A DNA stretch of 53,395 nt from Acidimicrobiia bacterium (GCA_016871335.1 VFZF01000019.1:1-53395); one strand, 5' to 3'. Shown: positions 42,381-51,525, numbered from the stretch's first letter. A program made the numbers and translations. The notes: generated by a model not told the origin, from the letters alone.

Positions 42381-44326
42381 CGCGCCACCTGCGTCGTCTT
42401 CAACGTCACGGTGCGCGTCCCACCGTCGTCGAGGCTGACCGTCGTTGCGGCGCGGGCCAGTGCCTCACACTGCGTGGGGTCCTGCATGTCGGGCTCCTGT
42501 TCGTTGTCCACCGCGAGAATCAGATACTCGCGCGCCGGCAATCCGGTCACCGAGAACACGCCCGTCGCCGGCGTGCGAATCACACGCGTCAGTTGCGGCG
42601 TCATCCCGCCGGCGATCCACTCGCGCCATTGCGACGGAAAGATGACAACGGTGGCGGACGTCCCCGCTGTGGTGGCCGAGGCGTGCACCGAGCCGCTGAG
42701 CGTCGTGCGTTTGTCGGTGAATGTCACCACGACATCGGAGAGAGCGCGCCCCTCCAGATCAAAGGGTGCATAGAGGGCATCCCGTCCGCCAACCGTGGCC
42801 GACTTCAGAAACCAGTTGGGCACCGCGCGGCCACCGACCGAGATGGCGTACCGTCCCGGGGGATAACCCGCGGTCACGAATGTGCCGTCGGGTTGCACCT
42901 GGCCACTCGCACCGGCGCCGACCGTTGGCGTGGTCGTCCACTCGGCGCTGATCGCCTGCAACACGATCTGTACGTCGGTGGCCTCGGGTACTGCCGCGAC
43001 GCCGTCAAACACGAGGCGTCCACTCACTGTGGCGCCGGTGGACAACGCGATCGTCACCCCCGCCACATCGCTCTCGAGTGTGAGGGGCAGTTCGGCGAAT
43101 AAGGTCATCGCGTCGTTGGCGTTCGGCTCCGCGAGTCCGCCGAGCATCGCCTTCAGCTCCGGCGGCATTTGCGCGAGATCCGCCGCCGTGGGTCCACGAC
43201 GCGGTGATCGCAGCACCCGCGCCACATAGTTGCCCGCGGGCACCGTCGGCATCAGGAACGTGCCGTCCGCGCGCGTGTTGGCGGTGGCGACGTCCCCTGA
43301 CTGATCCGACACCAGCGTTTCGTTCGCATGACGCAGGCGCACCGCCACGCCTCCCACCGGGCCATTCGGTCCGGTCACGATGCCACTCACGCTCACCGTC
43401 GGCACCAGCGTGAGATTGAGATCAACACCAGTGCGCTCCTCACCCGACTCGAGCGACAACACGGTCGCCTGGGACGGGACGTCCACCCCGGGATGAAACC
43501 GCGTTGAGTACACGCGCCAGCGGCCATCGGCCTGCGGGATCGGCATCAGCCCGCCCTGCGAGCCGACCATGAGGTCTCCCATGCGCACGCCTGCCGTCAA
43601 CATCACGCCGCCACTCGCGGCCATCTCCATGCCCGCCGTGATCAGCGCGCTCATGTCACCACCCGCCGCTCCACGAATCGCTGTATCCAATGTGGCGGCC
43701 GGCATCGCCATCTGCGTCTGCGGAGACACGACAACGTAGTCGCCTGGTGTGAGCCCGGCGATGCGGTAGCCCCCACGGTCGTCGGACTGCGACGAGGTGA
43801 AGATCGTGCCGGCGTTCATCGTGAACCGGGGCTGCCCACGCGTAAACGTGCGCCGCATCGCGCGCACGACGATGCCGGGGCGAGGCTCACCACGTTCGTC
43901 CACCACCACACCGGTGATCGAGGCGGTCTTCCAGACGCGGACTCTGACGTCGACCACCTTTGCGCCCTGGGGAATCGTGTACGGCTGCGGCGCGCCGCCA
44001 GGGCGCGTCTGCCCATAGCCCCCGTTCACGTATCCCGGCGCCATCGTGGAGATCTGCGCGTTCCCGACCGGCACATCCCGCACCACAAACTTCCCGTCGG
44101 TGCCCGTCAGCACTTCCACCCGATTGCCCGCCCCGCCTGCGCGTGCCGCGGGCGCCGCTGCCGTGCGCACCGCCACCGAGACCACGACTTCCGGCACCGG
44201 CTGCCCCGTCGCCGCATCCACCACCTGCCCAAGGATGACCGTCGTCTGCGCAGGCGCCTGTCCGGCCACACCAGCCGCCGTCACCACGAACGCCGCCACC
44301 ACGGCCATCGATATCGGGGATTTCAT
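42377..44326 (-). CDS. Secreted carboxypeptidase-regulatory-like repeat protein, paralogue
   Basis: 649 residues from ATG 44326; a longer frame to 44524 crosses the divergent promoter region. Signal peptide SMAVVAAFVVTAAGVAGQAPAQ. It has the same repeated beta-sandwich layout as the downstream gene (VILGQVVDAATGQPVPEVVV, GKFVVRDVPVGNAQISTMAPGY, ITGVVVDERGEPRPG, YRIAGLTPGDYVVV, FLMPTVPAGNYVARV, FVTAGYPPGRYAISV). The two genes are coupled and probably arose by duplication. A third, damaged copy is divergent at 44458. Confidence 0.85.
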   Translation of the reverse strand: MKSPISMAVVAAFVVTAAGVAGQAPAQTTVILGQVVDAATGQPVPEVVVSVAVRTAAAPAARAGGAGNRVEVLTGTDGKFVVRDVPVGNAQISTMAPGYVNGGYGQTRPGGAPQPYTIPQGAKVVDVRVRVWKTASITGVVVDERGEPRPGIVVRAMRRTFTRGQPRFTMNAGTIFTSSQSDDRGGYRIAGLTPGDYVVVSPQTQMAMPAATLDTAIRGAAGGDMSALITAGMEMAASGGVMLTAGVRMGDLMVGSQGGLMPIPQADGRWRVYSTRFHPGVDVPSQATVLSLESGEERTGVDLNLTLVPTVSVSGIVTGPNGPVGGVAVRLRHANETLVSDQSGDVATANTRADGTFLMPTVPAGNYVARVLRSPRRGPTAADLAQMPPELKAMLGGLAEPNANDAMTLFAELPLTLESDVAGVTIALSTGATVSGRLVFDGVAAVPEATDVQIVLQAISAEWTTTPTVGAGASGQVQPDGTFVTAGYPPGRYAISVGGRAVPNWFLKSATVGGRDALYAPFDLEGRALSDVVVTFTDKRTTLSGSVHASATTAGTSATVVIFPSQWREWIAGGMTPQLTRVIRTPATGVFSVTGLPAREYLILAVDNEQEPDMQDPTQCEALARAATTVSLDDGGTRTVTLKTTQVAR

Positions 44327-44457
44327 GTGCGAAAGCGTAGCACCCGCCCCCGTCCGCTGACGGACACGTGGTACATAATTCGGCAGGACTGCGGACCGCG
44401 GACTGTTTAACGATCTCTTCACTTCCGTCCGGTCTTTTTTTTTGCGAGAATCAATCC
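44327..44457. promoter_or_regulatory. Divergent intergenic region with small hairpin and a 9-T run
   Basis: Contains GTCCGCTGACGGAC (hairpin, 44351-44364) and a run of nine T before the plus-strand gene. No clear -35/-10 pair was identified, but both neighbouring genes must start from here. Confidence 0.35.
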
Positions 44458-45318
44458 ATGAGAAATCGACTGACCGGACTCGTCGCGGCGATGGTGCTGG
44501 CGACAGCAGCCGGGCATGCGTCACCGCAGGTCTCCGTCTCGACGTCGCAACAAGGTGTGCCCCAGATCATGGGCGACCTGCCCGGTCTGCAGGGTCCCAA
44601 CACCAAGCCGATGGAAGCCGGCGGCGGCCTGATCGTGGGACGCGTGGTGGATGGCGTCGAAGGCTCCGGGGTGAGCGGCGCGATTGTCACGCTCACGCTC
44701 GCCGGATTCACGCCACTGCGGGTGCAGGCCGACAGCGACGGACGCTTCGCGTTCCGCGCGTTGCCCAAAGGCTCCTTCAACATCAGCACGTCGCGGCCGG
44801 GGTATGTGGATGGCGCCGCCGGACGCACTCGACCGGGTGGACCGGGACGCGGCGTCACACTCACCGACGATCAGCGCATGGGTGACGTGGAGATTCCGAT
44901 GTGGCGCTTTGCAGCCATCACCGGGCTGGCCCCCCAGAAGTAGGTCCGAGTGCCAGAGCTGGACGTATAAATGTACTATGCGCCGGTACTCGGCCGGTAC
45001 ACCGCCAGGTCGGTAATCCCGTCTGCGTCATAGTCACCCGGCCCCGCCCCTGACTACACCATCGTCGTGTTCCCGGAGGACAGGACGTTGTGGGTGTCAC
45101 AGTGGCGTGTGCGCACGACGCGCCCGGGCACGGACGGACGGTTCACCATCCTCGGGCTGCCGTCAGGAACCTATCGCATCGCCGCCGTCACCGACATCGG
45201 CCCCGAAGAGACGCGCGACCTCGCCCTGCTCGAGGAACTCGCCGCCGCCTCCATCGTCTTCACCCTCGGTGACGGCGAGAAGAAGGTGCAGGACCTGCGC
45301 TTGGCTGGGGGTACGTAG
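44458..45318 (+). pseudogene. Broken carboxypeptidase-regulatory-like gene with internal replacement
   Basis: The 5' part (161 residues from ATG 44458: signal peptide, then GLIVGRVVDGVEGSGVSGAI, FAFRALPKGSFNIST, MWRFAAITG) matches the N-terminal domain of the neighbouring paralogues and stops at 44943. The 3' part (about 45040-45318: DYTIVVFPEDRTLWV, FTILGLPSGTYRIAAVTDIG, KKVQDLRLAGG) matches their C-terminus. The central domains, several hundred residues judging from the paralogues, are gone and replaced by about 100 nt of a foreign antisense fragment. The 161-residue piece could still be secreted. The final TAG belongs to a REP element. Confidence 0.8.
44943..45041 (-). pseudogene. Antisense fragment of a VCBS/FG-GAP repeat gene
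   Basis: On the minus strand this reads PGDYDADGITDLAVYRPSTG, then A, a TAG codon, then YIYTSSSGTRT. This is the standard VCBS repeat unit, in which tryptophan (TGG) normally stands where TAG is found. It sits exactly in the gap of the broken carboxypeptidase-regulatory-like gene, in opposite orientation. Confidence 0.75.
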
Positions 45319-45442
45319 GGCCCGCTGGTCCGTAGCGGGCCAACGTACGTAGGGCCCGCTGGTCCGTAGCGGGCCAACGTACGTAGGGCCCGCTGGTCCG
45401 TAGCGGGCCGCACTCGGCGCGCTCCAGTTCAGCGCGCCCTAC
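45311..45442. repeat. REP/BIME array: three direct REPs and one inverted REP
   Basis: Three tandem 34-nt units start at 45311, 45345 and 45379. Each has GTACGTAG followed by a GGCCCGCT...AGCGGGCC hairpin. An inverted REP with a different stem (GGCGCGCT...AGCGCGCC, ending CCCTAC) follows at 45416-45442. The GTAG foot plus imperfect palindrome is the hallmark of RAYT-mobilised REPs. The same element types surround the RAYT gene at 51031. Confidence 0.9.
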
Positions 45443-45499
45443 GTACCCGGGCCGCGTGCTAAGATACGGCCACTTTCCCAAGTGTCCGGAGGCAATTCC

Positions 45500-47989
45500 A
45501 TGCGAGTAGTTCGACGAAGTGTGATGTTGGCCGCGGTGTTTGTGGTCGCGTGTTTTGCCAGCCAGTTCCGGGCGTCTGCCGCAATGGTCGGCTTCGGCGG
45601 CACGGTGCTGGTCGGCGACAACGAAGTGTTCTCCGCGGAAGCGGCGAACCAGTTCCGCCCGGGCATGGTGTACGTCTACCGCAAGACCGGCGGGTCGTGG
45701 CAGGAGGCCGCGACCCTGACGGCGCCCAACGCGGCAGTGCTCGATCAGTTCGGCGTCTCGCTCGCGCTGAACGGCTCGACGCTGTTTGTCGGGGCGGGCA
45801 ATCAGACGGTACACGTCTTCACCAAACAGGGCACGACCTGGACGCACAGCGGGATGGTGTCAGCCGCGTCCCTGCCGGGTGCGACCGCAGAGACGCCCGT
45901 GAATTTCGGCACGGCCGTGGCCGCCACCGGCGAGTGGTTGCTGGTCGGCAAGCAGGTGGTCGGTGCGGGTCGCGGCGGACGCGGCGGCGCGCGTGGCGGA
46001 CAGGCCGCTGATGCGCCACCCATTCCCGGCGGCGCGGTGTTTGCCTTCCGGCGCGGTGCGGACGGCCAGTACGCGTATCACTCCACCATTCAGTCGGCCG
46101 ACGCGAACAACGCCGCTGACGAGTTCGGCGCGTCGATTGCAACACAAGGCCCGATCGTGCTCATCGGCGCCACCGGTCAGTCGGGCCGCGCGGGCGTCGT
46201 GCATGAATTCGCCTTCGCCGACCCCGCGTGGGTCAGCCAGCGCACGTTCGCGCCGCTGGGTGTGAGCGGGAACGAAGCGTTCGGCACGCGCCTGTCGCTC
46301 ACCGGCGATCAGGTCGTGGTGACCGCGCCGGGAGATGCGGGGGGCTACGGCGCCGCCTACGTGTTCCGTCGCGCACCGCAGGGGGGACGTGGTCGCGCCG
46401 GCGGCGACGCGCCGCAGGGGGGCAACTTCACCTGGCAGGAACTGGCGCGCCTCACGTCGCCCACAGGGCTGCGCACGGATCGCTTCGGTGTCGCACTCGC
46501 AGCCGACGACAAGGAAGTGTGGGTCGGCGCGCCGGGCGCGGGCGGCCCCGGCCGCGTGTTCGTGTTCACCGGCAACGCCACGGGCTTCAAGGCTGACGGC
46601 CTGCAGCTGCTCGGTCCGGGACTCGAAGAACCCGCCGCCGCCGGCCAGAGCATCGACATGCGCGGCAACCTCGCCGCCGTCGGTGCAGCCGCCGCGCGCA
46701 ACAACGGTGGCGCGCTCTTCATCTACGAACGGGACGCCAACGGGTCATGGACCGAACAGCCGATGCTGACGACGCCCATCGATGAAATCGCGGCGATCAG
46801 AGGCAGCGAGCGCCGCTGCAGCGGCACCGGCAAGGTCGAGATTTTCGACTGTGGCGCGGCTGACCTTCAGTCGTTCCTGCCGCCGTCGACACTCACGCAC
46901 GACGGACACTACATCGAGATGAACGACGTCTGGGGCTGGTACGACCCGCAGACGAGGAAGGAATGGGCGATCGCCGGTCGCCGTGACGGCACGACGTTTG
47001 TGGACATCACCAACGGTCTGCGCCCGATCCCCGTGGCCGACCTCCCGCTCACCGAAGGCGCGCGTCCCAACTCCTGGCGCGATATGAAGGTCTACAAGGA
47101 CCACGCCTACATCGTCGCCGACGGCGCCGGTCCGCACGGCATGCAGGTGTTTGACCTCACGCGTCTGCGCAAACTCGCGCCACAGGCCAACGGCCTGCCC
47201 GTCAAGATCGAGGCGGACTACACGTATCGCGAAATCGCCAGCGCCCACAACATTGTCATCAACGAAGAGAGTGGATTTGCGTATGCGGTCGGCTCCTCGG
47301 CCGGCGGCACCACATGTGGAGGCGGTCTGCACATGATCGACATCCGCGAGATGAAGAAGCCGACGTTTGCCGGCTGCTTCTCCGACGCGGGCACCGGTCG
47401 CGCCGGCACGGGCTACTCACACGACGCGCAGTGTGTCACCTACAAGGGGCCGGACCGTCGCTACCGCGGCAAGGAAATCTGCATCGGCTCCAACGAAACG
47501 GCCGTGTCGATCGCGGACGTCACCGACAAGAAGGCGCCCAAGGCCGTCTCGCGCGTGACGTATCCCAGTGTCGGTTACACACACCAGGGCTGGCTGACCG
47601 ACGACCACAAGTTCTTCTTCGTGAACGACGAGCTGGATGAAGGCCGCCCGGGCATCGACAAGACGCGCACGCTCATCTTCGACTTCACGGACCTCGAGAA
47701 TCCCAAACTGCTCAAGGAACACATGGGCGTGGAAGCGGCGTCCGACCACAACCTCTACATCAAGGGCAACCTGATGTATCAGGCGAACTACCGGTCCGGC
47801 CTGCGCATCCTCAACGTCAGCGACCCGGCCAACCCGAAGGAAGTCGCGTTCTTCGACACCGCGCCGTACACAAACAACGGCCCGGGCTTCAACGGTGCAT
47901 GGAGCGTCTATCCCTACTTCCGCTCCGGCAACATCGTCGTCAACAGCATCGAGCAGGGCTTGTTCATCGTGAAGGCCTCGGATCGATGA
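45500..47989 (+). CDS. Secreted choice-of-anchor B/LVIVD protein with N-terminal FG-GAP-like propeller
   Basis: 829 residues from ATG 45500 (GGAGG 7 nt upstream). Signal peptide SVMLAAVFVVACFASQFRASA. Residues about 30-420 form FG-GAP-like repeats (VYVYRKTGGSWQEAATLTAP, FGVSLALNGSTLFVGA, FGTRLSLTGDQVVVTAPGD, FGVALAADDKEVWVGAPGAG). Residues about 450-829 are the choice-of-anchor B propeller with LVIVD-like units (WGWYDPQTRKEWAIAGRRDG, TTFVDITNGLRPIPV, GLRILNVSDPANPKEVAFFD). Two Gly/Arg-rich inserts lie near 155-170 and 290-310. It is probably surface-exposed; ligand unknown. Followed by a coupled propeller gene. Confidence 0.85.
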   Translation: MRVVRRSVMLAAVFVVACFASQFRASAAMVGFGGTVLVGDNEVFSAEAANQFRPGMVYVYRKTGGSWQEAATLTAPNAAVLDQFGVSLALNGSTLFVGAGNQTVHVFTKQGTTWTHSGMVSAASLPGATAETPVNFGTAVAATGEWLLVGKQVVGAGRGGRGGARGGQAADAPPIPGGAVFAFRRGADGQYAYHSTIQSADANNAADEFGASIATQGPIVLIGATGQSGRAGVVHEFAFADPAWVSQRTFAPLGVSGNEAFGTRLSLTGDQVVVTAPGDAGGYGAAYVFRRAPQGGRGRAGGDAPQGGNFTWQELARLTSPTGLRTDRFGVALAADDKEVWVGAPGAGGPGRVFVFTGNATGFKADGLQLLGPGLEEPAAAGQSIDMRGNLAAVGAAAARNNGGALFIYERDANGSWTEQPMLTTPIDEIAAIRGSERRCSGTGKVEIFDCGAADLQSFLPPSTLTHDGHYIEMNDVWGWYDPQTRKEWAIAGRRDGTTFVDITNGLRPIPVADLPLTEGARPNSWRDMKVYKDHAYIVADGAGPHGMQVFDLTRLRKLAPQANGLPVKIEADYTYREIASAHNIVINEESGFAYAVGSSAGGTTCGGGLHMIDIREMKKPTFAGCFSDAGTGRAGTGYSHDAQCVTYKGPDRRYRGKEICIGSNETAVSIADVTDKKAPKAVSRVTYPSVGYTHQGWLTDDHKFFFVNDELDEGRPGIDKTRTLIFDFTDLENPKLLKEHMGVEAASDHNLYIKGNLMYQANYRSGLRILNVSDPANPKEVAFFDTAPYTNNGPGFNGAWSVYPYFRSGNIVVNSIEQGLFIVKASDR

Positions 47990-49056
47990 AGAGCAGACTG
48001 ACGCTGTCGGTGGCGTTGGTGGCGTTGGTGGTGTGGGTGACAGGCGCTGTCGCCGCCCAACCGCTCATCCCACCCGGCAGTGTGTTCGTGTGTGTCCAAG
48101 ATGAGGCAAGAATCGCCATCGTCGACTCGGCAACGCAGACTGTCGTCGACACGGTGGACCTGCAGAAGCTAGGCTTCCCTGCCACGGCGAAACCACACTT
48201 CATCGTAGTGGAACCCGATCGGCGGCACTGGTATGTGTCGCTGATTGGTGCGAACACGGTGGTGAAGTTCAACGCGGCGAACGAGATCGTCGGGCGGTTC
48301 ACGATGGAGACGCCCGGGATGCTCTCCTTGTCGTCGGCGAATCAGCTCGTGGTCACGCGCTCGATGAGCGCCGTGAATCCGCCGAAACGTGTCGCGGTGA
48401 TCGATCGCGCAACGATGGAAGGCAGCGAAATCGATATCGTGTTCCCGCGCCCGCATCCGATGGCGGTGGCCGGCACGTTTGCGTACACCGGCAGCCTCGG
48501 CACCAATCAGATCGCCAGTGTGAACCTGACGAACGACCGCGTGACCCTCGTCAACGTGGCCGGGCCCACTCACTCGTTCGTGCAGTTCGCCGTGTCGCCT
48601 GATGGCAAGACGATGGTGGGGTCGACCGAAGTGTCCGGGCAGTTGCTGGTGTTCGACCTTGCGGATCCGGCCCGGCCCGCACTGAAGTCGTCCATCCCGC
48701 TCGGCAAGATGGTGTTTGATCCCGTGTTCACGCCAGACGGCCGTTCGGTGTGGGTGCCGGTGAAAATGGAGGACACGATCGCGGTCATTGATACGGCGAC
48801 GTGGAAGGAAACGCGGCGCGTCACGAGCCCGTCGTTCCAGCAGCCGCATCAGATTGTGTTTTCTGCCGACGGGAAGCTGGCCTTTGTGACCAACAACAAC
48901 AAGATGGACCACATGGCCGATCCGGCGCACGCCGGCCACGTCATGCCCGGCAGTGACGCCGCCGCGGCGGTGTCGGTGATCGACGTCGCCACCGGCGCGA
49001 CGGTCACGTCCCTCGTGCTGGGCAAGAACCTCACCGGCATGGGCATCGCGCGATAG
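47986..49056 (+). CDS. Secreted YVTN-type beta-propeller protein
   Basis: 356 residues; start ATG overlaps the previous stop as ATGA (47986-47989). Signal peptide (LTLSVALVALVVWVTGAVAAQ). Repeats of the YVTN/cytochrome-D1-like propeller type are visible: ARIAIVDSATQTVVDTVDL, HWYVSLIGANTVVKFNA, QFAVSPDGKTMVGST, VFTPDGRSVWVPVKMEDTIAVID and IVFSADGKLAFVTNNN. A His/Met-rich loop (KMDHMADPAHAGHVMPG, about 305-321) could bind a metal. No haem motif (CxxCH) is present. Likely exported together with its neighbour. Confidence 0.82.
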   Translation: MKSRLTLSVALVALVVWVTGAVAAQPLIPPGSVFVCVQDEARIAIVDSATQTVVDTVDLQKLGFPATAKPHFIVVEPDRRHWYVSLIGANTVVKFNAANEIVGRFTMETPGMLSLSSANQLVVTRSMSAVNPPKRVAVIDRATMEGSEIDIVFPRPHPMAVAGTFAYTGSLGTNQIASVNLTNDRVTLVNVAGPTHSFVQFAVSPDGKTMVGSTEVSGQLLVFDLADPARPALKSSIPLGKMVFDPVFTPDGRSVWVPVKMEDTIAVIDTATWKETRRVTSPSFQQPHQIVFSADGKLAFVTNNNKMDHMADPAHAGHVMPGSDAAAAVSVIDVATGATVTSLVLGKNLTGMGIAR

Positions 49057-49062
49057 CCGCCT

Positions 49063-50853
49063 GTGTTGGTCCGGTTCCTCGTCTTCGCGATCGTTGTATT
49101 CGGCTCGGAGCAGCCGGGCTTCAGCCCGGCTGTATTCGAGCGCGTCGTCTCCCCCTTCCCCGTCTTCGACGCGGAGGGGCGTGAGCATGCGCTGCCGTTT
49201 GTGGGCGGGCTGGATGTGCCGCGGCCGCAGTTTGTGGACATCGACGGCGATGGGGACCTCGATCTGTTCATCCAGGAGTATTCGAGCCAGCTGTGGTTTT
49301 TTGAGAACACGGGCTCGGCGAAGGCGCCGCGCTACGAGTGGCGCACGAACAATTACCAGAACATCAACATCGGCGAGTGGTATCGCTTTGTGGACATCGA
49401 CCAGGACGGTCTCATCGACCTGATCTGCGAGAAGCCGTTCAGCCACATTCACTTCTACAAGAACGTCGGCACAAGGACGGCGGCGAAGTTCGAGTACGTC
49501 GATGTCCTGCGCGACAGCGACGATGAGCCGGTGTTTATGGATCGGCAGAACATCCCGTGGCTCGTGGATGTCGACTGCGACAAACACCTCGATCTGTTTG
49601 TCGGCCGCGTGGAGGGCACGCTGGCGCGGTTCGAGGCTTCCGCGCCCGGGTCCACCCGCTTCGACTTCATCACTGAGAACTTCGAAGGCATCGAGATCGT
49701 CGGCCGCGTGGGCAATCCCACCACCCGTCACGGGGCGAATGCGATTTCGTTTGCCGACTTTGACGGCGACGGGGACCAGGACCTGTTCTGGGGCGACTTC
49801 TTTGAGCCGGGAGTGCTGCTCATCGAAAACATCGGGCGCACGTGCAGTTCGCCGTCGTTTGATGTGGAGCCCGTGTTGCTGCCGTGGGCGACCGCCATCC
49901 AGACGTCCGGCTACAACGCGCCGATGCCGGCTGACATCGACGGCGACGGGGACCTCGACTTTTTCATGGGCGTCATGGGGGGCGCGTTCAACCCGGTCGG
50001 CACGTCCGCCAACAATTTCTTCTTCTGGGACCGCATCAGGGAGAACGCGTTCGAGCTGCGCACGAAGCGCTACCTCGACATGATCGACCTTGGCAGCGAG
50101 ACCGTGCTGGCCTTTGGCGATATTGATGGTGACGGCGACCTCGACATGGTCGTCGGCAACAAGCTTGATCCGGTCGAGGCCGATGCCGGTCGTCTGACCA
50201 CCTTCATCAACGAGGGCACGGCCACCGCGCCGCGTTTCCGCCAAACCACCTCGGTGGCGATGGCGGGCGCGTATCATCTCGCGCCCGTGCTCGCCGACCT
50301 GGACGGCGACGGCGACCTCGACATGCTGCTCGGCACATGGAATCAGGACATCCTGTATTTCCGCAACGAGGGCACGAAGACCGCACCCCACTGGGTGCAG
50401 GACGAGTCGCGCACGATCGCGCTTCCGCGCGCCAGCAACACCATCCCCACGCTCGCCGACATCGATCGCGACGGCGACTTGGATCTCTTCGTCGGCACGT
50501 CCAACGGCGTCGTCGCTTTCCTGCGCAACACCGGCTCACGCACCAATGCCAAGTTCGAGCTCGTGACCGAGCGGCTTGACGATGTGAAGGCTGTCCGCCG
50601 GAGTGCGCCGGCGCTGTATGACATCGACGGCGACGGCCTGCTCGACCTCGTGCTCGGGCAGGAGGCCTCCCCCACGCTCGCCTTCCGCAACACCGGCTCG
50701 CGCACCAACCCGAAGTTCGCGCCCTACGACGGCTTCGCGCTCGACCTGCCGCACGTCTCCACCCCGCGTTTCGTCGACCTCAACGGCGACGGCAAGCTGG
50801 ACGTCATGTCCGGCTCCGTCAGCGGCGGCCTCGTCTTCCTCCGCGGCAAGTAG
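49063..50853 (+). CDS. Secreted VCBS/FG-GAP repeat beta-propeller protein
   Basis: 596 residues from GTG 49063, 6 nt after the previous stop. A short hydrophobic N-terminus (VRFLVFAIVVFG) may be a signal peptide. At least eight Ca2+-binding D-x-D-x-D-G-type loops are visible (VDIDGDGDLDLFI, VDIDQDGLIDLIC, ADFDGDGDQDLFWG, ADIDGDGDLDFFMG, GDIDGDGDLDMVVG, ADLDGDGDLDMLLG, ADIDRDGDLDLFVG, YDIDGDGLLDLVLG, VDLNGDGKLDVMSG). This marks an integrin-like propeller. Probably a surface binding protein. The stop TAG (50851-50853) is part of a REP foot. Confidence 0.88.
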   Translation: MLVRFLVFAIVVFGSEQPGFSPAVFERVVSPFPVFDAEGREHALPFVGGLDVPRPQFVDIDGDGDLDLFIQEYSSQLWFFENTGSAKAPRYEWRTNNYQNINIGEWYRFVDIDQDGLIDLICEKPFSHIHFYKNVGTRTAAKFEYVDVLRDSDDEPVFMDRQNIPWLVDVDCDKHLDLFVGRVEGTLARFEASAPGSTRFDFITENFEGIEIVGRVGNPTTRHGANAISFADFDGDGDQDLFWGDFFEPGVLLIENIGRTCSSPSFDVEPVLLPWATAIQTSGYNAPMPADIDGDGDLDFFMGVMGGAFNPVGTSANNFFFWDRIRENAFELRTKRYLDMIDLGSETVLAFGDIDGDGDLDMVVGNKLDPVEADAGRLTTFINEGTATAPRFRQTTSVAMAGAYHLAPVLADLDGDGDLDMLLGTWNQDILYFRNEGTKTAPHWVQDESRTIALPRASNTIPTLADIDRDGDLDLFVGTSNGVVAFLRNTGSRTNAKFELVTERLDDVKAVRRSAPALYDIDGDGLLDLVLGQEASPTLAFRNTGSRTNPKFAPYDGFALDLPHVSTPRFVDLNGDGKLDVMSGSVSGGLVFLRGK

Positions 50854-50997
50854 GGCCCGCCGTACGTAGGGCCCGCTGGTTTTAAGCGGGCCGCCGTACG
50901 TAGGGCCCGCTGGTTTTAAGCGGGCCGCCGTACGTAGGGCCCGCTGGTTTGGAGCGGGCCGCCGTACGTAGGGCCCGCTGAACTGTAGCGGGCCAAC
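50850..50997. repeat. REP array upstream of the RAYT gene (one truncated and four full 34-nt units)
   Basis: GTAG at 50850 opens a truncated unit. Full units begin at 50862, 50896, 50930 and 50964, each GTACGTAG plus GGCCCGCT(loop)AGCGGGCC. Loops differ (GGTTTTA, GGTTTGG, GAACTGT) while the stem is constant, as expected for selected hairpins. Confidence 0.92.
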
Positions 50998-51030
50998 GAA
51001 ATCTGGCACGCACTTCGCACGACCACCCGC

Positions 51031-51525
51031 ATGCGCCCCGCTCGCCTTCCCGGGTTCCCGTACACCGGCGGATACCGGTATTTCCTGACAATGTGCTGCC
51101 GGAATCGCCAGTCGGCATTTGTCGACGCGGTCTTCGTGTCCCGTGTGGCCTGTGAAATTCCGCGTACCGCTCACCAGCATCAGTTCGCAGTTCTTGCGTA
51201 CACGTTCATGCCCAACCACCTGCACATCCTGGTCGAAGGCGCCGACGAAGATGCGAGACTGCAGCGGTTCACGAGCCTGTTCAGGCGCAGAGCCACCCTG
51301 GCGGCCGAACGCACGTTTCCGAATGGACTCTGGCAGAAGGGTTATTACGAGCGCGTCCTGCGCCGGGACGAAGACAGCGCCCAGGTGATCGGCTACATTC
51401 TGGCGAATCCCGTCCGCGCTGGAATCGTCGACGACCCGCTCGCGTACCTATTCAGCTGGAGTGTGCTGACGCACGAGGACACTGGCCCGCTACAACCCAG
51501 CGGGCCCTGCGCACGGCCCTCGTAG
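51031..51525 (+). CDS. REP-associated tyrosine transposase (RAYT, Y1/HUH family)
   Basis: 164 residues. The Y1 transposase fold is recognisable: FPYTGGYRYFLTMCCRNRQ at the start, the metal-binding HUH motif H63-L-H65 in YTFMPNHLHILVEG, WQKGYYERVLRRDED (101-115) and the likely nucleophile Tyr122 in VIGYILANPVRAGIV. RAYTs nick at GTAG next to REP hairpins and are thought to have spread REPs. It is flanked directly by REPs on both sides. The last about 15 residues (GPLQPSGPCARPS) are encoded by REP sequence, and the stop TAG is the foot of a REP, so the native C-terminus is probably shorter. Confidence 0.92.
   Translation: MRPARLPGFPYTGGYRYFLTMCCRNRQSAFVDAVFVSRVACEIPRTAHQHQFAVLAYTFMPNHLHILVEGADEDARLQRFTSLFRRRATLAAERTFPNGLWQKGYYERVLRRDEDSAQVIGYILANPVRAGIVDDPLAYLFSWSVLTHEDTGPLQPSGPCARPS

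Noticed and set aside
45311-45442. Regular 34-nt periodicity resembling a CRISPR array
   Set aside because: Units are contiguous with no unique spacers, the palindrome and GTAG foot fit REPs, and no cas genes are near.
48169-50391. Very long minus-strand open frame (740 codons) opposite the propeller genes
   Set aside because: Antisense of clear propeller repeats; Arg/His/Val-rich composition typical of shadow frames in high-GC DNA.
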